The notes under the pieces are model-generated. The model saw only the letters and a list, made by a program, of their open reading frames with translations. It ran no database searches and was not told the origin of the DNA. Positions 50,219 through 58,785 of a DNA stretch of 64,000 nt are shown one piece after another. Both the position numbers and the translations under genes were made by a program. The stretch covers positions 310,001 to 374,000 of the forward strand of contig JASEEU010000001.1 of the NCBI GenBank assembly GCA_030019445.1. Reading direction: 5' to 3'. The DNA comes from Anaerosomatales bacterium (GTDB lineage Bacteria > Actinomycetota > Coriobacteriia > Anaerosomatales > Anaerosomataceae). Each line of letters opens with the position of its first letter. Within the stretch, counting starts at the first letter, position 1.

Positions 50219-51121
50219 CTAACAGGACGCGGGCTTGGGCTCTTCGTTGGTCTCGCCGAGGACCCAGCGGTCGAACCGGGTCACCGTGACCATGGCGCCC
50301 GCATCCGTGCCACCGGCCGCGACGCGCTGCTCCACGGTGATGTCGGGGTCCTTGACGAAAGCCTGCTCGAGGAGCGCGACCTCCTTGTAGAACTTGTCCA
50401 TCCGGCCGAGCGCGATCTTCTCCTGGATCTGCTCCGGCTTGCCGGACTCGGCGGCCTGCGCCTTGTAGATCGCCATCTCGTGCTCGACAACGTCAGCGGG
50501 GACGTCCTCGCGACGAACGGCGACCGGCGCGGCGGCAGCGATCTGCATGGCGACGTCCTTGCCGAGCGCGGTGAGCGCGTCTGCCGAGACGACCTCGCCG
50601 TCGACCGCGAGCTCCACCAGAACGCCGATGTTGCCGACGCCGTGGATGTAGACCGTCTGGAGCCCCGCGGCTTCGCGTTCGAAGCGGGTGAAGCGCGCGA
50701 TCACCATGTTCTCGCCCAGTCTGGCCACGACCTCGCCGAGCACGCGCTCGACGGTGAGATCGCGCCCGGTCATCGGCTGGGACATGAACTCGTCCATGTC
50801 GGCGGGTGCCGCCGAGGCGACGTGAGCGGCCAGGTCCGCGACGAACGCCTGGAAGTCGGCGTTGCGCGCCACGAAGTCGGTCTCACAGTTGACCTCGACG
50901 AGGGCGCCGACCAGGCCGGAGTCCGACACGTTGCCGGCGATGACGCCCTCATGGGTCGCACGGCCGGCCTTCTTGGCGAGCGCGGCAAGACCCTTGGTAC
51001 GAAGGATGTCGACAGCCCTTTCCATGTCGCCTTCGGCCTCGGTGAGGGCCTTCTTGCAGTCCATCATGCCCGCGCCCGTGGACTCGCGCAGGTCTTTCAC
51101 CATCTTCGCGGTGATCTCCAT
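50219..51121 (-). CDS. tsf: Elongation factor Ts
   Basis: Nucleotide exchange factor for EF-Tu. 300 residues starting 'MEITAKMVKDLRESTGAGMM' with 'DCKKALTEAEGDMERAVD' (UBA-like N-terminus) and 'VNCETDFVARN'. It is one of the longer EF-Ts forms, with two dimerisation-domain repeats. ATG at 51121 follows GAGGAGG. It is downstream of rpsB in one transcript ending at the hairpin at 50175-50198. Confidence 0.98.
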   Translation of the reverse strand: MEITAKMVKDLRESTGAGMMDCKKALTEAEGDMERAVDILRTKGLAALAKKAGRATHEGVIAGNVSDSGLVGALVEVNCETDFVARNADFQAFVADLAAHVASAAPADMDEFMSQPMTGRDLTVERVLGEVVARLGENMVIARFTRFEREAAGLQTVYIHGVGNIGVLVELAVDGEVVSADALTALGKDVAMQIAAAAPVAVRREDVPADVVEHEMAIYKAQAAESGKPEQIQEKIALGRMDKFYKEVALLEQAFVKDPDITVEQRVAAGGTDAGAMVTVTRFDRWVLGETNEEPKPASC

Positions 51122-51173
51122 CGTGTGCCTCCTCGATGAAACGCCGTACGGCGTGGGATGTCGTGGTTCTGGG

Positions 51174-52001
51174 CTACTCGGCGTCCTTGGCCGGGGACTC
51201 CGGCGCCTCGGTCGCGGTGTCGGCCTCAGAGACCTCGCCCTCGGCAGGGGCCTCCTCGGCCCCGGTATCCTCCGGCGCGGGCGCGGGAGCCTCAGCCTCG
51301 GGGGTCTCGACGGTCGCTTCGCCGCCACGACCCTCGACCGCGGCATCGGCGATGATGCGGGTCAGCAGGCTGACCGAGCGGATCGCGTCGTCGTTGCCGG
51401 GGATGACGTAGTCGACCTCGTCGGGGTCGGCGTTCGTGTCCACGACGCCGATGATCGGGATGCGCAGACGGCGCGCCTCGGCGACGGCGATGGCCTCGCG
51501 CTTGGTGTCGATCACGAAGATCGCCGCGGGGAGGTCACGCATGTCGCGGATACCCTCGAGGTTCTTGAGGAGCTTCTCGTGCTCGGCGCGGAGCTTGAGG
51601 ACCTCCTTCTTGGGGAGGTTGGCCATGGTGCCGTCCTCCTCCATGCGCTCGAGCGCCTCCATGCGTGCGAGGCGCTTGCGGATGGTCACGAAGTTGGTGA
51701 GCATGCCGCCGAGCCAACGCTGGTTCACGTACGGTTGACCGGAGCGCGCGGCCTCGCGTCGCACCGCGTCCTGCGCCTGCTTCTTGGTGCCGACGAACAG
51801 GATGTGACCGCCGCGAGCCGTCGTGTCACGCACGAATCGGAACGCGGAGTCGATCTCGCGCAGCGAGCGCTGAAGATCGAGGATGTAGATGCCGTTGCGC
51901 TCGGTGAAGATGTACGGACGCATCTTCGGGTTCCAACGGCGGGTCTGGTGTCCGAAGTGGACACCGGCCTCGAGAAGGGCCTTCATCGAGACGGTAGCCA
52001 T
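51174..52001 (-). CDS. rpsB: 30S ribosomal protein S2 with acidic C-terminal tail
   Basis: 275 residues; the core starts '[20 protein letters not shown]' and includes '[19 protein letters not shown]'. After residue 228 comes a tail of about 48 residues rich in Glu, Ala, Pro and Thr ('[19 protein letters not shown]'). Strong AAGGAGG site before the ATG. A leader with a GC hairpin precedes it. rpsB-tsf is the canonical pair. Confidence 0.98.
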   Translation of the reverse strand: MATVSMKALLEAGVHFGHQTRRWNPKMRPYIFTERNGIYILDLQRSLREIDSAFRFVRDTTARGGHILFVGTKKQAQDAVRREAARSGQPYVNQRWLGGMLTNFVTIRKRLARMEALERMEEDGTMANLPKKEVLKLRAEHEKLLKNLEGIRDMRDLPAAIFVIDTKREAIAVAEARRLRIPIIGVVDTNADPDEVDYVIPGNDDAIRSVSLLTRIIADAAVEGRGGEATVETPEAEAPAPAPEDTGAEEAPAEGEVSEADTATEAPESPAKDAE

Positions 52002-52054
52002 GCTGCTTCCTCCTTGGTTGTCCTTCCGCCCGGGTCATCCCCTCTTCTGCGCGA

Positions 52055-52074
52055 CCGCGTCGGTTCAGACGCGG
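52055..52074 (-). promoter_or_regulatory. Hairpin in the rpsB leader
   Basis: CCGCGTC/GACGCGG, a perfect 7-pair stem with a 6-base loop in the rpsB 5' untranslated region. S2 represses its own mRNA through leader structures in E. coli; whether this hairpin does so here is inference. Confidence 0.4.
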
Positions 52075-52120
52075 CACCCCACGCGAGGGTCGCCGGACGT
52101 GCTTGATGACGAGCCGGGAT

Positions 52121-52129
52121 AGGATAGCA
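52121..52129 (-). promoter_or_regulatory. rpsB promoter (extended -10)
   Basis: On the minus strand TGCTATCCT gives an extended -10 about 120 bases before rpsB. The -35 candidate 17 bases upstream (TTCCTG) is poor. It lies between the response-regulator gene and rpsB, where a new transcript must begin. Confidence 0.45.
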
Positions 52130-52197
52130 CAGCGGTCGGCCGGCAGGAAGTGCCGATCGCGATGCCGGATGGGGCGAGACGGGCGCCTAGCGGTACG

Positions 52198-52218
52198 GAC
52201 CCACAGATCGCGTGGGTC
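52198..52218 (-). terminator. Hairpin overlapping the response-regulator stop codon
   Basis: GACCCAC/GTGGGTC with a 7-base loop; two bases of the stop codon (52217-52218) lie in one arm. No T-run follows. Placed to protect or end the response-regulator transcript before the rpsB promoter. Confidence 0.4.
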
Positions 52219-52804
52219 AGTACTCCCGACCGCACATGGGGCATACGATGTGCGCGTCGTACCAGCCCTCTTTATCTGTCTTGGGGAAGAGCTCGAGCGC
52301 GAGCTCCACCTCGCATGCGGGGCACCACAGGCGCCGCACCAGCTTTGCGTGTTCGATAAGGCGCTCGGCGTCAGCCTCGCGGTCCTTCACGACGACGCGG
52401 ATGGGCTGCACGCCACCGTCCGCCGTGCCGAAAGCGTCGAGGGTCAGGCGGATCTTCTCGGCCACGTCCGCGGGCTTCGCCTGGTTCTTGATGAGATAGT
52501 CGAGCGCTCCCAGGTCGAGCGCTCGCTCGATGGCGCCCTCCTCGCCAAGGTTGGTGAGGATCAGGACCGGGACGCTCTTGAGGTTGGGGTCGGCCTTGAT
52601 GGTCTCGAGGACCTCCAGGCCGCCCATGCGCGGCATGATGAGATCGAGCACGACGAGGTCGTACTTCTCGGCACGGAGCTTGGCGAGCGCGTCGATGCCG
52701 TCACCGGCGACGCCGACGACGTAGCCGTCCTGGACGAGCTTGTCATGATACATGCGGCGCAGAAGTTCGGTGTCCTCCACGACGAGCACGCGCTCACCTG
52801 CCAC
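52217..52804 (-). CDS. Response regulator with C-terminal zinc ribbon
   Basis: Receiver domain (about 5-125) with acidic D11, phosphoacceptor D54 ('VVLDLIMPRMGG'), T84 ('LILTNLG') and K106 ('DYLIKNQ'), so it should be phosphorylated. It has no recognisable DNA-binding output domain. Instead residues 155-195 hold two CxxC pairs (C161/C164 and C188/C191: 'LWCPACEVEL', 'IVCPMCGREY'), a probable zinc ribbon. GTG at 52804 follows AGGAGGG. It is 37 bases downstream of the FliA/WhiG-type sigma gene. No histidine kinase is nearby. Confidence 0.85.
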   Translation of the reverse strand: MAGERVLVVEDTELLRRMYHDKLVQDGYVVGVAGDGIDALAKLRAEKYDLVVLDLIMPRMGGLEVLETIKADPNLKSVPVLILTNLGEEGAIERALDLGALDYLIKNQAKPADVAEKIRLTLDAFGTADGGVQPIRVVVKDREADAERLIEHAKLVRRLWCPACEVELALELFPKTDKEGWYDAHIVCPMCGREY

Positions 52805-52841
52805 AGCGAACCCTCCTTGTCCGGTCAGCCATCGGGTCCGG

Positions 52842-53630
52842 TCACCCGGTGGGTATGAATCCCTGCGCCGCGTGCAGCCGTGCCCGCAAGCGCAGCACGG
52901 CCTTGGTGTGCAGTTGGCTTACGCGTGACTCCGTCACGCCGAGCACCGCACCGATCTCCTTGAGGGTCAGTCCCTCGTAGTAGTAGAGCGCGATCACGAC
53001 CTTCTCACGCTCGGGAAGACGGTCGATCGCTCCCGCGAGGATGTCCTTGAGCTCGACGCTCTCGAAGACCTGCACGGGGTCCTCGGCGCTGTCGTCCTTG
53101 ATGGTCGCGAAGACGTTGCCACGGTCATCCCGGTCGCCGCCCGACCAGAGCTCTTCGAACGAGACGACGGAGGTGTAGGAGAGCTTGGTCAGGATGTCGT
53201 GCAGCTCGCGCGTGGTGACGCCCATCTCGGCGGCGACCTCGGCGTCGGTGGGCACGCGGCGGAGCCGGTTCTCGAGCACCACGTAGGCCTGCTCGATCTC
53301 CTTCGCGCGCGACCGGACGGAACGCGGGACCCAGTCCATGGAGCGTAGCTCGTCGATTATCGCGCCCTTGATCCGGGCGATCGCATACGTCTCGAACTTG
53401 ATGCCCCGGGCGGGATCGAACTTCTCGATGGCATCGATGAGGCCGAATACCCCGTAAGAGATGAGATCGGACGTGTCCACGGTCTGGGGGAGGTTCGATG
53501 ACAGGCGCCCCGCCACGTACTTCACGAGCGGCGAGTAGTTAAGGATGAGGGCCTCACGCGCGTCGAGGTCCCCGTCTTCCTTGTATGCGGCCCAGTAGGC
53601 GGTGATGTCCGTCCTGGGGTCGGATCTCAT
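52842..53630 (-). CDS. FliA/WhiG family RNA polymerase sigma factor
   Basis: Sigma-28 class alternative sigma factor. The 262 residues have region 2 ('LILNYSPLVKYVAGRL', 'DLISYGVFGLIDAIEKFDP', 'GIKFETYAIARIKGAIIDEL'), region 3 ('VPTDAEVAAEMGVTTREL') and region 4 ('LPEREKVVIALYYYEGLTLK', 'VTESRVSQLHTKAVLRLR'). In Streptomyces whiG, a sporulation sigma factor, sits at the same place between dprA/xer-type genes and rpsB. No flagellar or anti-sigma (FlgM, RsiG) gene is visible, so motility versus differentiation cannot be decided. Confidence 0.93.
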   Translation of the reverse strand: MRSDPRTDITAYWAAYKEDGDLDAREALILNYSPLVKYVAGRLSSNLPQTVDTSDLISYGVFGLIDAIEKFDPARGIKFETYAIARIKGAIIDELRSMDWVPRSVRSRAKEIEQAYVVLENRLRRVPTDAEVAAEMGVTTRELHDILTKLSYTSVVSFEELWSGGDRDDRGNVFATIKDDSAEDPVQVFESVELKDILAGAIDRLPEREKVVIALYYYEGLTLKEIGAVLGVTESRVSQLHTKAVLRLRARLHAAQGFIPTG

Positions 53631-53647
53631 ACGGTAAGGCCCCTCTG

Positions 53648-54538
53648 TCAGGCCCGAGGATGTGCGTTTCTGTGCACGTCCTGAAGCCGTGTTACGCCCA
53701 GGTGAGTATAAATCTGGGTTGTGGACAGCGCAACGTGACCGAGCAGCTCCTGCACCGTGCGGAGGTCGGCGCCCTGCTCCAGCAGATGCGTGGCGAACGT
53801 GTGCCGGAGCGTGTGCGGCGAGATGCCGAGGTCGGCTCCGACGGCGATGAGGTGGCGCTTCATCATGCGGCGCACCCCCTGCGGGCTCAGGCGCGTTCCG
53901 CTCCGGTTGAGGAAGAGGGCCGTCTCGGCGGCGTGAGCGCGCTGATGCGGACGTCCCGAGACCAGGTAGTCGCGGATCCGCCGCAATGCTTCACGGTGGA
54001 CGGGGACGATGCGCTCCTTCGAGCCCTTCCCCATGACGCGCACGAGCCCCTGCGCGGGGTCGACGTCACCGATGTCGAGCGTGGTGAGTTCGCTCACCCT
54101 CACGCCGGTGGCGTAGAGGAGCTCGAGGATCGCCCGGTCGCGTAGTCCTGCCGGTGTCGTGTCGTCGGGGGCATCGAGCAGCGCCGCCAGATGGTCCTGC
54201 CGAACGATCTCCGGCAGGCGTTTCGGGCGACGGGGTGATGAGACCACCGCCCCGGGGTTGGTCTCGGCCAGCCCTTCGCGGACGCAGAACGCGTAGAACG
54301 CGCGGACGGCCGAGACGCGCCGTGCGATGGTGCGACGCGAATAGCGGGCCCGATCCAACTCGGCCATGAAGCGGCGCACGTCGCGATGGGTCGCTGTCAG
54401 CGCCTCCACCCCGGCACGGTCGCACCAATCGAGGTAGGCGCGCAGGTCGGTGGCGTACGCGCGCACCGTAGCGGGTGAGGCGTTGCGCTCCAGGCGGAGG
54501 TGGCCGAGGTACCGGTCGACGGCCTCATGCGCGTGCAT
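53648..54538 (-). CDS. xerC: Tyrosine recombinase XerC/XerD type
   Basis: Resolves chromosome dimers at dif, in concert with FtsK. 296 residues: SAM-like N-terminal domain (about 1-95) and catalytic domain with the complete set R147 ('TGVRVSEL'), K171, H242 and R245 ('HTLRHTFATHLL'), H268 and Y277 ('TQIYTHL'). ATG at 54538; a long in-frame extension upstream lies inside trmFO and is rejected. Its position next to dprA matches xerC of mycobacteria. Confidence 0.95.
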   Translation of the reverse strand: MHAHEAVDRYLGHLRLERNASPATVRAYATDLRAYLDWCDRAGVEALTATHRDVRRFMAELDRARYSRRTIARRVSAVRAFYAFCVREGLAETNPGAVVSSPRRPKRLPEIVRQDHLAALLDAPDDTTPAGLRDRAILELLYATGVRVSELTTLDIGDVDPAQGLVRVMGKGSKERIVPVHREALRRIRDYLVSGRPHQRAHAAETALFLNRSGTRLSPQGVRRMMKRHLIAVGADLGISPHTLRHTFATHLLEQGADLRTVQELLGHVALSTTQIYTHLGVTRLQDVHRNAHPRA

Positions 54539-55919
54539 CGCGGCTACCACCCCCGGTCCCGTCGTCATCGAGCGCCGCAAGCGCCGGCGCCAGCAGCGTC
54601 GCATTAGCCTCGGACCATGTGGCAAGAGCCTGCGCGCCCCGGGCGGCGTAGGCGGCGTACCGTGGACGCTTCCCGCGAACGGGCGGGTCGAGCGGCGGGA
54701 AGAGACCCGCATTGGCGTGCATCGGCTGGTACGGATCGGTCCCGGGGTCGGTAGCGTAGCGCACGAGCGAGCCGAGCGCCGTCTCGACGGGGAGCACCGG
54801 CACCTCGGCGCCGGATGCCTCGGCGGCGAACGCGAGCGCGGCGATGAGCCCGCCGGCGACGGCCTCGAGGTAGCCCTCGGTGCCGGCCAGCTGCCCGGCG
54901 ACGCGGATGCGGGGGTCAGAGCGCACGGCGAACGTGCTGTCGAGGAGACGGGGTGCGTCCACGAACGTGTTGCGGTGCATGACGCCGTAACGGACGAACT
55001 CGGCGGACTCGAGACCGGGGATGAGCCTGAAGACGTCTCGCTGTGCGCTGAACGTGAGATTGGTCTGGAAACCCACGAGGTTGTACGCGGTCCGGTCACG
55101 GTTCTCCGTGCGCAGCTGCACCACCGCCCACGGACGCCTGCCGGTGGCGGGGTCCGTGAGGCCGACGGGCTTGAGGGGGCCGAAGCGCAGCGCGTCGATG
55201 CCGCGTCGCGCGATCTCCTCCACTGGTTGGCAGGCCTGGAACAGCTCGGCGGTCTCGAACTCCTTCGCTGTCACGCGCTCTGCAGTCACGAGCGCCGCGT
55301 GGAAACGCTCGTACTCGTCGCGCGCGAACGGCGCGTTGAGGTAGTCGGTGCCTGTGCCCTTGCCGTAGCGCGACGCCGCGAACACGCGTGGACGGTCGAT
55401 CGTCGCGGCATCGACGATAGGAGCGGCAGCGTCGTAGAAGGCCAGCCGCTCGACGCCGATGACCTCGCTGAGCGCACGCGCGAGCGCATCGCTCGTGAGC
55501 GGTCCCGTCGCGACGATGACCGGACCTGTCGCGGGCAGCGCGGTCATCTCCTCTCGGTGGATCGTGACCTCATCGAGCGTCTCAAGGCGGGCCGTCACGG
55601 CCGCGGAGAAGCGGTCGCGGTCCACCGCGAGGGCGGCGCCCGCGGGGACGGCGTGCTTGCGGGCGGTGGCGAGCAACATGCTGCCCATAGCCTCGAGCTC
55701 GCGCTTCACCATGCCCGCAGGCGTGGCAGGATCGGTGCCCTTGAGCGAGTTGGAGCAGACGAGTTCCGCGAGCGACGCTGTGTGGTGAGCAGGGCCCATG
55801 ACTGTCGGGCGCATCTCGTACAGGTCGACCCGTATGCCGCGGATCGCAAGCTGCCAGGCCGCTTCGGCTCCCGCAAGTCCGCCGCCGATGATCGTCACCG
55901 GATGTCTGTCGTGTGTCAG
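54525..55919 (-). CDS. trmFO: tRNA (m5U54) methyltransferase TrmFO (folate/FAD-dependent)
   Basis: Methylates U54 of tRNA using methylene-THF and FADH2. The 464 residues include 'VTIIGGGLAGAEAAWQLA' (FAD loop), 'PAHHTASLAELVCSNSLKG', 'AVDRDRFSAAVTARLE' and 'QPVEEIARRGIDALRFGPLK'. The start is unusual: no ATG, GTG or TTG precedes the FAD loop in frame. CTG at 55919, 6 bases after GAGGT and next to the dprA stop, gives the normal N-terminus; GTG at 55898 would begin at the loop itself. It overlaps xerC at its 3' end. Typical of Gram-positives; E. coli uses TrmA. Confidence 0.93.
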   Translation of the reverse strand: MTHDRHPVTIIGGGLAGAEAAWQLAIRGIRVDLYEMRPTVMGPAHHTASLAELVCSNSLKGTDPATPAGMVKRELEAMGSMLLATARKHAVPAGAALAVDRDRFSAAVTARLETLDEVTIHREEMTALPATGPVIVATGPLTSDALARALSEVIGVERLAFYDAAAPIVDAATIDRPRVFAASRYGKGTGTDYLNAPFARDEYERFHAALVTAERVTAKEFETAELFQACQPVEEIARRGIDALRFGPLKPVGLTDPATGRRPWAVVQLRTENRDRTAYNLVGFQTNLTFSAQRDVFRLIPGLESAEFVRYGVMHRNTFVDAPRLLDSTFAVRSDPRIRVAGQLAGTEGYLEAVAGGLIAALAFAAEASGAEVPVLPVETALGSLVRYATDPGTDPYQPMHANAGLFPPLDPPVRGKRPRYAAYAARGAQALATWSEANATLLAPALAALDDDGTGGGSRDARA

Positions 55920-55923
55920 TGCT

Positions 55924-56841
55924 CTACCTCGAGTCGGTCGGCTCCTTTCGCTGATTGTACCGTCTGGGGCGTTGCGGCGGTGTGACGCCATAGCGCCCGT
56001 CAGGCCACCGATGCACGCGGCCGGCAAGCTGGAACTCGGCGAGGCAGCGGGAGATGGTCACGACGTCGGTGTGCAGCACGCTCACCAGGTCGTCAGGGCG
56101 CATCGGGTTTGCTGCGAGCGTCCGTAGCAGCGCATCTCGCGTGTGAACGACGGTGGTGAGCGAGTCCCCCGAGCGGGGTGCGAACCCTGCCGAGACGAGC
56201 GCGTCGCGCAGCTCCGATTCGTCAGTTATGGGCACGGCACCCTGTCTGATCAGCCGGTTGGGCCCCCGCGACTCGGCTGACGTGACGGGTCCGGGGACCG
56301 CCCAGACGTCGCGTCCCATGTCGAGCGCGAAGTCCGCGGTGGTGAAGGTGCCGCTCTTCACACCGCCCTCCGTGACGAGCACGGCACGAGCAAGGCCGGC
56401 GATGATGCGGTTGCGCGCTACGAACGCCCAACGGCGAGGCTCCGTCCCCCATGGCGCCTCGGAGATGACGACGTGATGCGCGCGGAGCTCCCCCAGCAGC
56501 GACGAGGCACGGCCCGGGTAGTCCACATCGGCACCGCATGCGAGGACCGCTATCGTGCGGCCACCGGCCTCGAGCGCAGCCTCGTGCGCCGCCATATCGC
56601 AGCCGATGGCCGCCCCCGAGATGATCACGATTCCTTGAGCCGCGGCCCAGCGCGCGAAGCGGCGAGCGCAGACGATGCCGTACGGCGTGGCTTTGCGTGA
56701 GCCGATGACGGCGAGCCCCGGACACAAGAGCGATGCGTCTCCGTAGCCGTAGAGGACGGCTGGGGGACGATCGGCGTCGCGCAGCGGCTCCGGGTAATCG
56801 GGGTCGTCGATGGCGATCTGCCAGCGTTCAGGGGATGTCAT
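55924..56841 (-). CDS. dprA: DNA-processing protein DprA
   Basis: Loads RecA on incoming single-stranded DNA in transformation. 305 residues with a Rossmann-like fold: 'LAVIGSRKATPYG', 'ISGAAIGCDMAAHEAAL', 'AVLACGADVDYPGRA' and 'GGVKSGTFTTADFAL'. A short C-terminal winged-helix-like segment follows ('RPDDLVSVLHTDVVTISRC'). ATG at 56841 overlaps the YifB/ComM stop. The dprA-YifB-yraN order is the mycobacterial one. Confidence 0.95.
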   Translation of the reverse strand: MTSPERWQIAIDDPDYPEPLRDADRPPAVLYGYGDASLLCPGLAVIGSRKATPYGIVCARRFARWAAAQGIVIISGAAIGCDMAAHEAALEAGGRTIAVLACGADVDYPGRASSLLGELRAHHVVISEAPWGTEPRRWAFVARNRIIAGLARAVLVTEGGVKSGTFTTADFALDMGRDVWAVPGPVTSAESRGPNRLIRQGAVPITDESELRDALVSAGFAPRSGDSLTTVVHTRDALLRTLAANPMRPDDLVSVLHTDVVTISRCLAEFQLAGRVHRWPDGRYGVTPPQRPRRYNQRKEPTDSR

Positions 56842-58316
56842 GGGGTCTCCTCGGCGAGTCGGTAGGTGGCGGCCTCGAAGGCGTGTTCCTCCTCGACGAA
56901 CTCGGATCCCGCGAGATCGGCGATCGTCCGGGCGACACGCACCATACGTGTGACGGCCCGCCCGGACAACGCGCCCAGGTTCGCCAGTGACACGATCGTC
57001 TCGCGGGCGGCGGGGCGCAGCATGAAGGCCGCCGACAGGCTGACGCTCTGGTCCTCGGGAGCGGGTCGGTGAGCGGCGAACTCCCGAGCCGCGCGGACGC
57101 GTTCACGCACGACAGCGGATGACTCCGAGGGGCCGGAGTCGAGGATCCGGCCGGAGGGCAGCCGGTCGACGCGGACACGGATGTCGATACGGTCCATCAG
57201 CGGCCCACCGATGCGCCCCATATAGCGGCGTACCATGTCGGGCGTGCAGAGGCACTGCTTCTCGGCGTCCCCGAGGAAGCCGCAAGGACAAGGATTCATC
57301 GCGGTAGCCAATGCGAACCGTGCCGGGTAGCGGACCCGACCGTCAGCTCGTACGAGGGTCACGCACCCGTCCTCGAGCGGCTGGCGAAGCGCCTGGAGCG
57401 CCGAAGGCGCGAACTCCGGGAACTCGTCCAGGAAGAGCACTCCGTGGTGCGAGAGGCTTGCCTCCCCCGGCCGGGGCGGCGAGCCGCCGCCCACGAGACC
57501 GGCGAGGCTGCATGAATGGTGCGGAGCGCGGAACGGACGGACCCCGGCAAGCACTGAGCGCTCGTCAAGACCGGCGACCGAGTGGACGAGCGCGGCCTCG
57601 AGGACCTCGAGCGGGTCCAGAGGAGGAAGCACTCCGGGCAGCCGTCGCGCGAGCATCGTCTTGCCCGACCCCGGCGGTCCGACAAGGAGGATGTTGTGCC
57701 CCCCGGCGGCGGCGACCTCAAGGGCTCGGCGAGCGGCGTGCTGTGCGACGACGTCCGCGAGGTCTGGCTCGAGCCCCACGGCCGGCGGACGCGCGTCAGT
57801 CCCGGGCGCGGGGTGCAGGGCGCCGTTACGAAGGTCGCCCACGTGGCCGAGCGGTCGATAGTCGAGACCGGTCACCACCGCCATGAGCGACGCCGCCTCC
57901 GGTGGTCCCACGAGGGGGACGCTCATGCGGGCTGCAGAGACCGCGTGCGCAAGCATGCCGGGAACGGCGCGGACGCTCCCGTCGAGGCCGAGCTCGCCGA
58001 CGACGGCCGCCGCACCCAGGGCCCGGGTCGCGACCTGCCGGGTGGCGAGCAGGATGGCAAGCGCGATCGGCAGATCGAACCCGGTGCCGTGCTTGCGCAG
58101 CGGCGCCGGGGCGAGATTGATGACGACGCGTGCATTGGGGAAGTCGAAACCCGAGGAGCGCAGGGCCGAGCGGACGCGGTCCCGCGCTTCGTGCACCGCT
58201 GCATCGCCGAGCCCCACGATGCTGAAGACGGGGAGCCCCGGTGCGACGTCGGCCTGCACCTCGACCGGCAGAGCTTCGACTCCATGCAGCGTGGCGGTGT
58301 CGACCGTCGCCTGCAC
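56838..58316 (-). CDS. YifB/ComM family AAA+ ATPase (Mg-chelatase-like)
   Basis: Helicase-like ATPase that promotes branch migration in natural transformation in Gram-negatives. The 492 residues carry an N-terminal Lon-like fold ('LPVFSIVGLGDAAVHEARDR'), Walker A 'GPPGSGKTML', Walker B 'LFLDEFPEF' and the C-terminal ComM domain ('MLRPAARETIVSLANLGAL'). In between is 'NPCPCGFLGDAEKQCLCT', a cysteine-rich loop of the family. Overlaps dprA and starts 4 bases after yraN. Confidence 0.95.
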   Translation of the reverse strand: MQATVDTATLHGVEALPVEVQADVAPGLPVFSIVGLGDAAVHEARDRVRSALRSSGFDFPNARVVINLAPAPLRKHGTGFDLPIALAILLATRQVATRALGAAAVVGELGLDGSVRAVPGMLAHAVSAARMSVPLVGPPEAASLMAVVTGLDYRPLGHVGDLRNGALHPAPGTDARPPAVGLEPDLADVVAQHAARRALEVAAAGGHNILLVGPPGSGKTMLARRLPGVLPPLDPLEVLEAALVHSVAGLDERSVLAGVRPFRAPHHSCSLAGLVGGGSPPRPGEASLSHHGVLFLDEFPEFAPSALQALRQPLEDGCVTLVRADGRVRYPARFALATAMNPCPCGFLGDAEKQCLCTPDMVRRYMGRIGGPLMDRIDIRVRVDRLPSGRILDSGPSESSAVVRERVRAAREFAAHRPAPEDQSVSLSAAFMLRPAARETIVSLANLGALSGRAVTRMVRVARTIADLAGSEFVEEEHAFEAATYRLAEETP

Positions 58317-58319
58317 CGG

Positions 58320-58703
58320 CTAGTCGCCCAGCACGAATGCAGCGCGATGATGACGCAGCAACGCGCGGTCTTCGGCAAGGACGAGGAGACCGATGACGTC
58401 GAAGCGCACCGGGCATCCCGAGATGCCGGCCGACGTCAGGTACGCCTCGGCAAGGCGCGCGATCCTCCGCTGCTTGGTGGCCGAGACGGCGTCTTCAGGT
58501 GTGCCGGTCCGTCGAGATCTGCGCGTCTTGACTTCGCACAGAACGAGCGTCTCTCCGTCGAGGGCGACGATGTCGATCTCGCCCACCTTCGTCCGCCAGT
58601 TCCGGTCGACGATCTGGTAGCCCAGTCGTTCGAGGTAGGCCGCCGCGGCCTCTTCTCCGCGCTTGCCGAGCTCGACTCGCGCGTCGCTCCTGTCGGTTGC
58701 CAT
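58320..58703 (-). CDS. yraN: YraN family (UPF0102) endonuclease-like protein
   Basis: 127 residues with a restriction-endonuclease-like core: 'LGKRGEEAAAAYLERLGYQI' then 'GEIDIVALDG' (E42, D44) and 'CEVKTRRS' (E57, K59). Activity in vivo is not established for the family. ATG at 58703 has GGGGGG 7 bases upstream; that site can pair with CCCCCT in a hairpin at 58712-58742. The position next to rnhB and the YifB gene is conserved in actinobacteria. Confidence 0.94.
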   Translation of the reverse strand: MATDRSDARVELGKRGEEAAAAYLERLGYQIVDRNWRTKVGEIDIVALDGETLVLCEVKTRRSRRTGTPEDAVSATKQRRIARLAEAYLTSAGISGCPVRFDVIGLLVLAEDRALLRHHRAAFVLGD

Positions 58704-58711
58704 GTGGCATC

Positions 58712-58742
58712 CCCCCTTTGGTGGGCATGCTGCCACAGGGGG
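58712..58742 (-). promoter_or_regulatory. Hairpin that can sequester the yraN ribosome site
   Basis: CCCCCT and AGGGGG close a 31-base imperfect hairpin with an inner TGG/CCA stem. In the minus-strand RNA the G-run of the yraN ribosome site (58711-58716) lies almost wholly in the 3' arm, so its opening could govern translation. Alternatively it ends the rnhB transcript. Confidence 0.4.
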
Positions 58743-58785
58743 CTGTACCGGGGATGACCGCGAGATGACCGGAATCTGACAGCGA

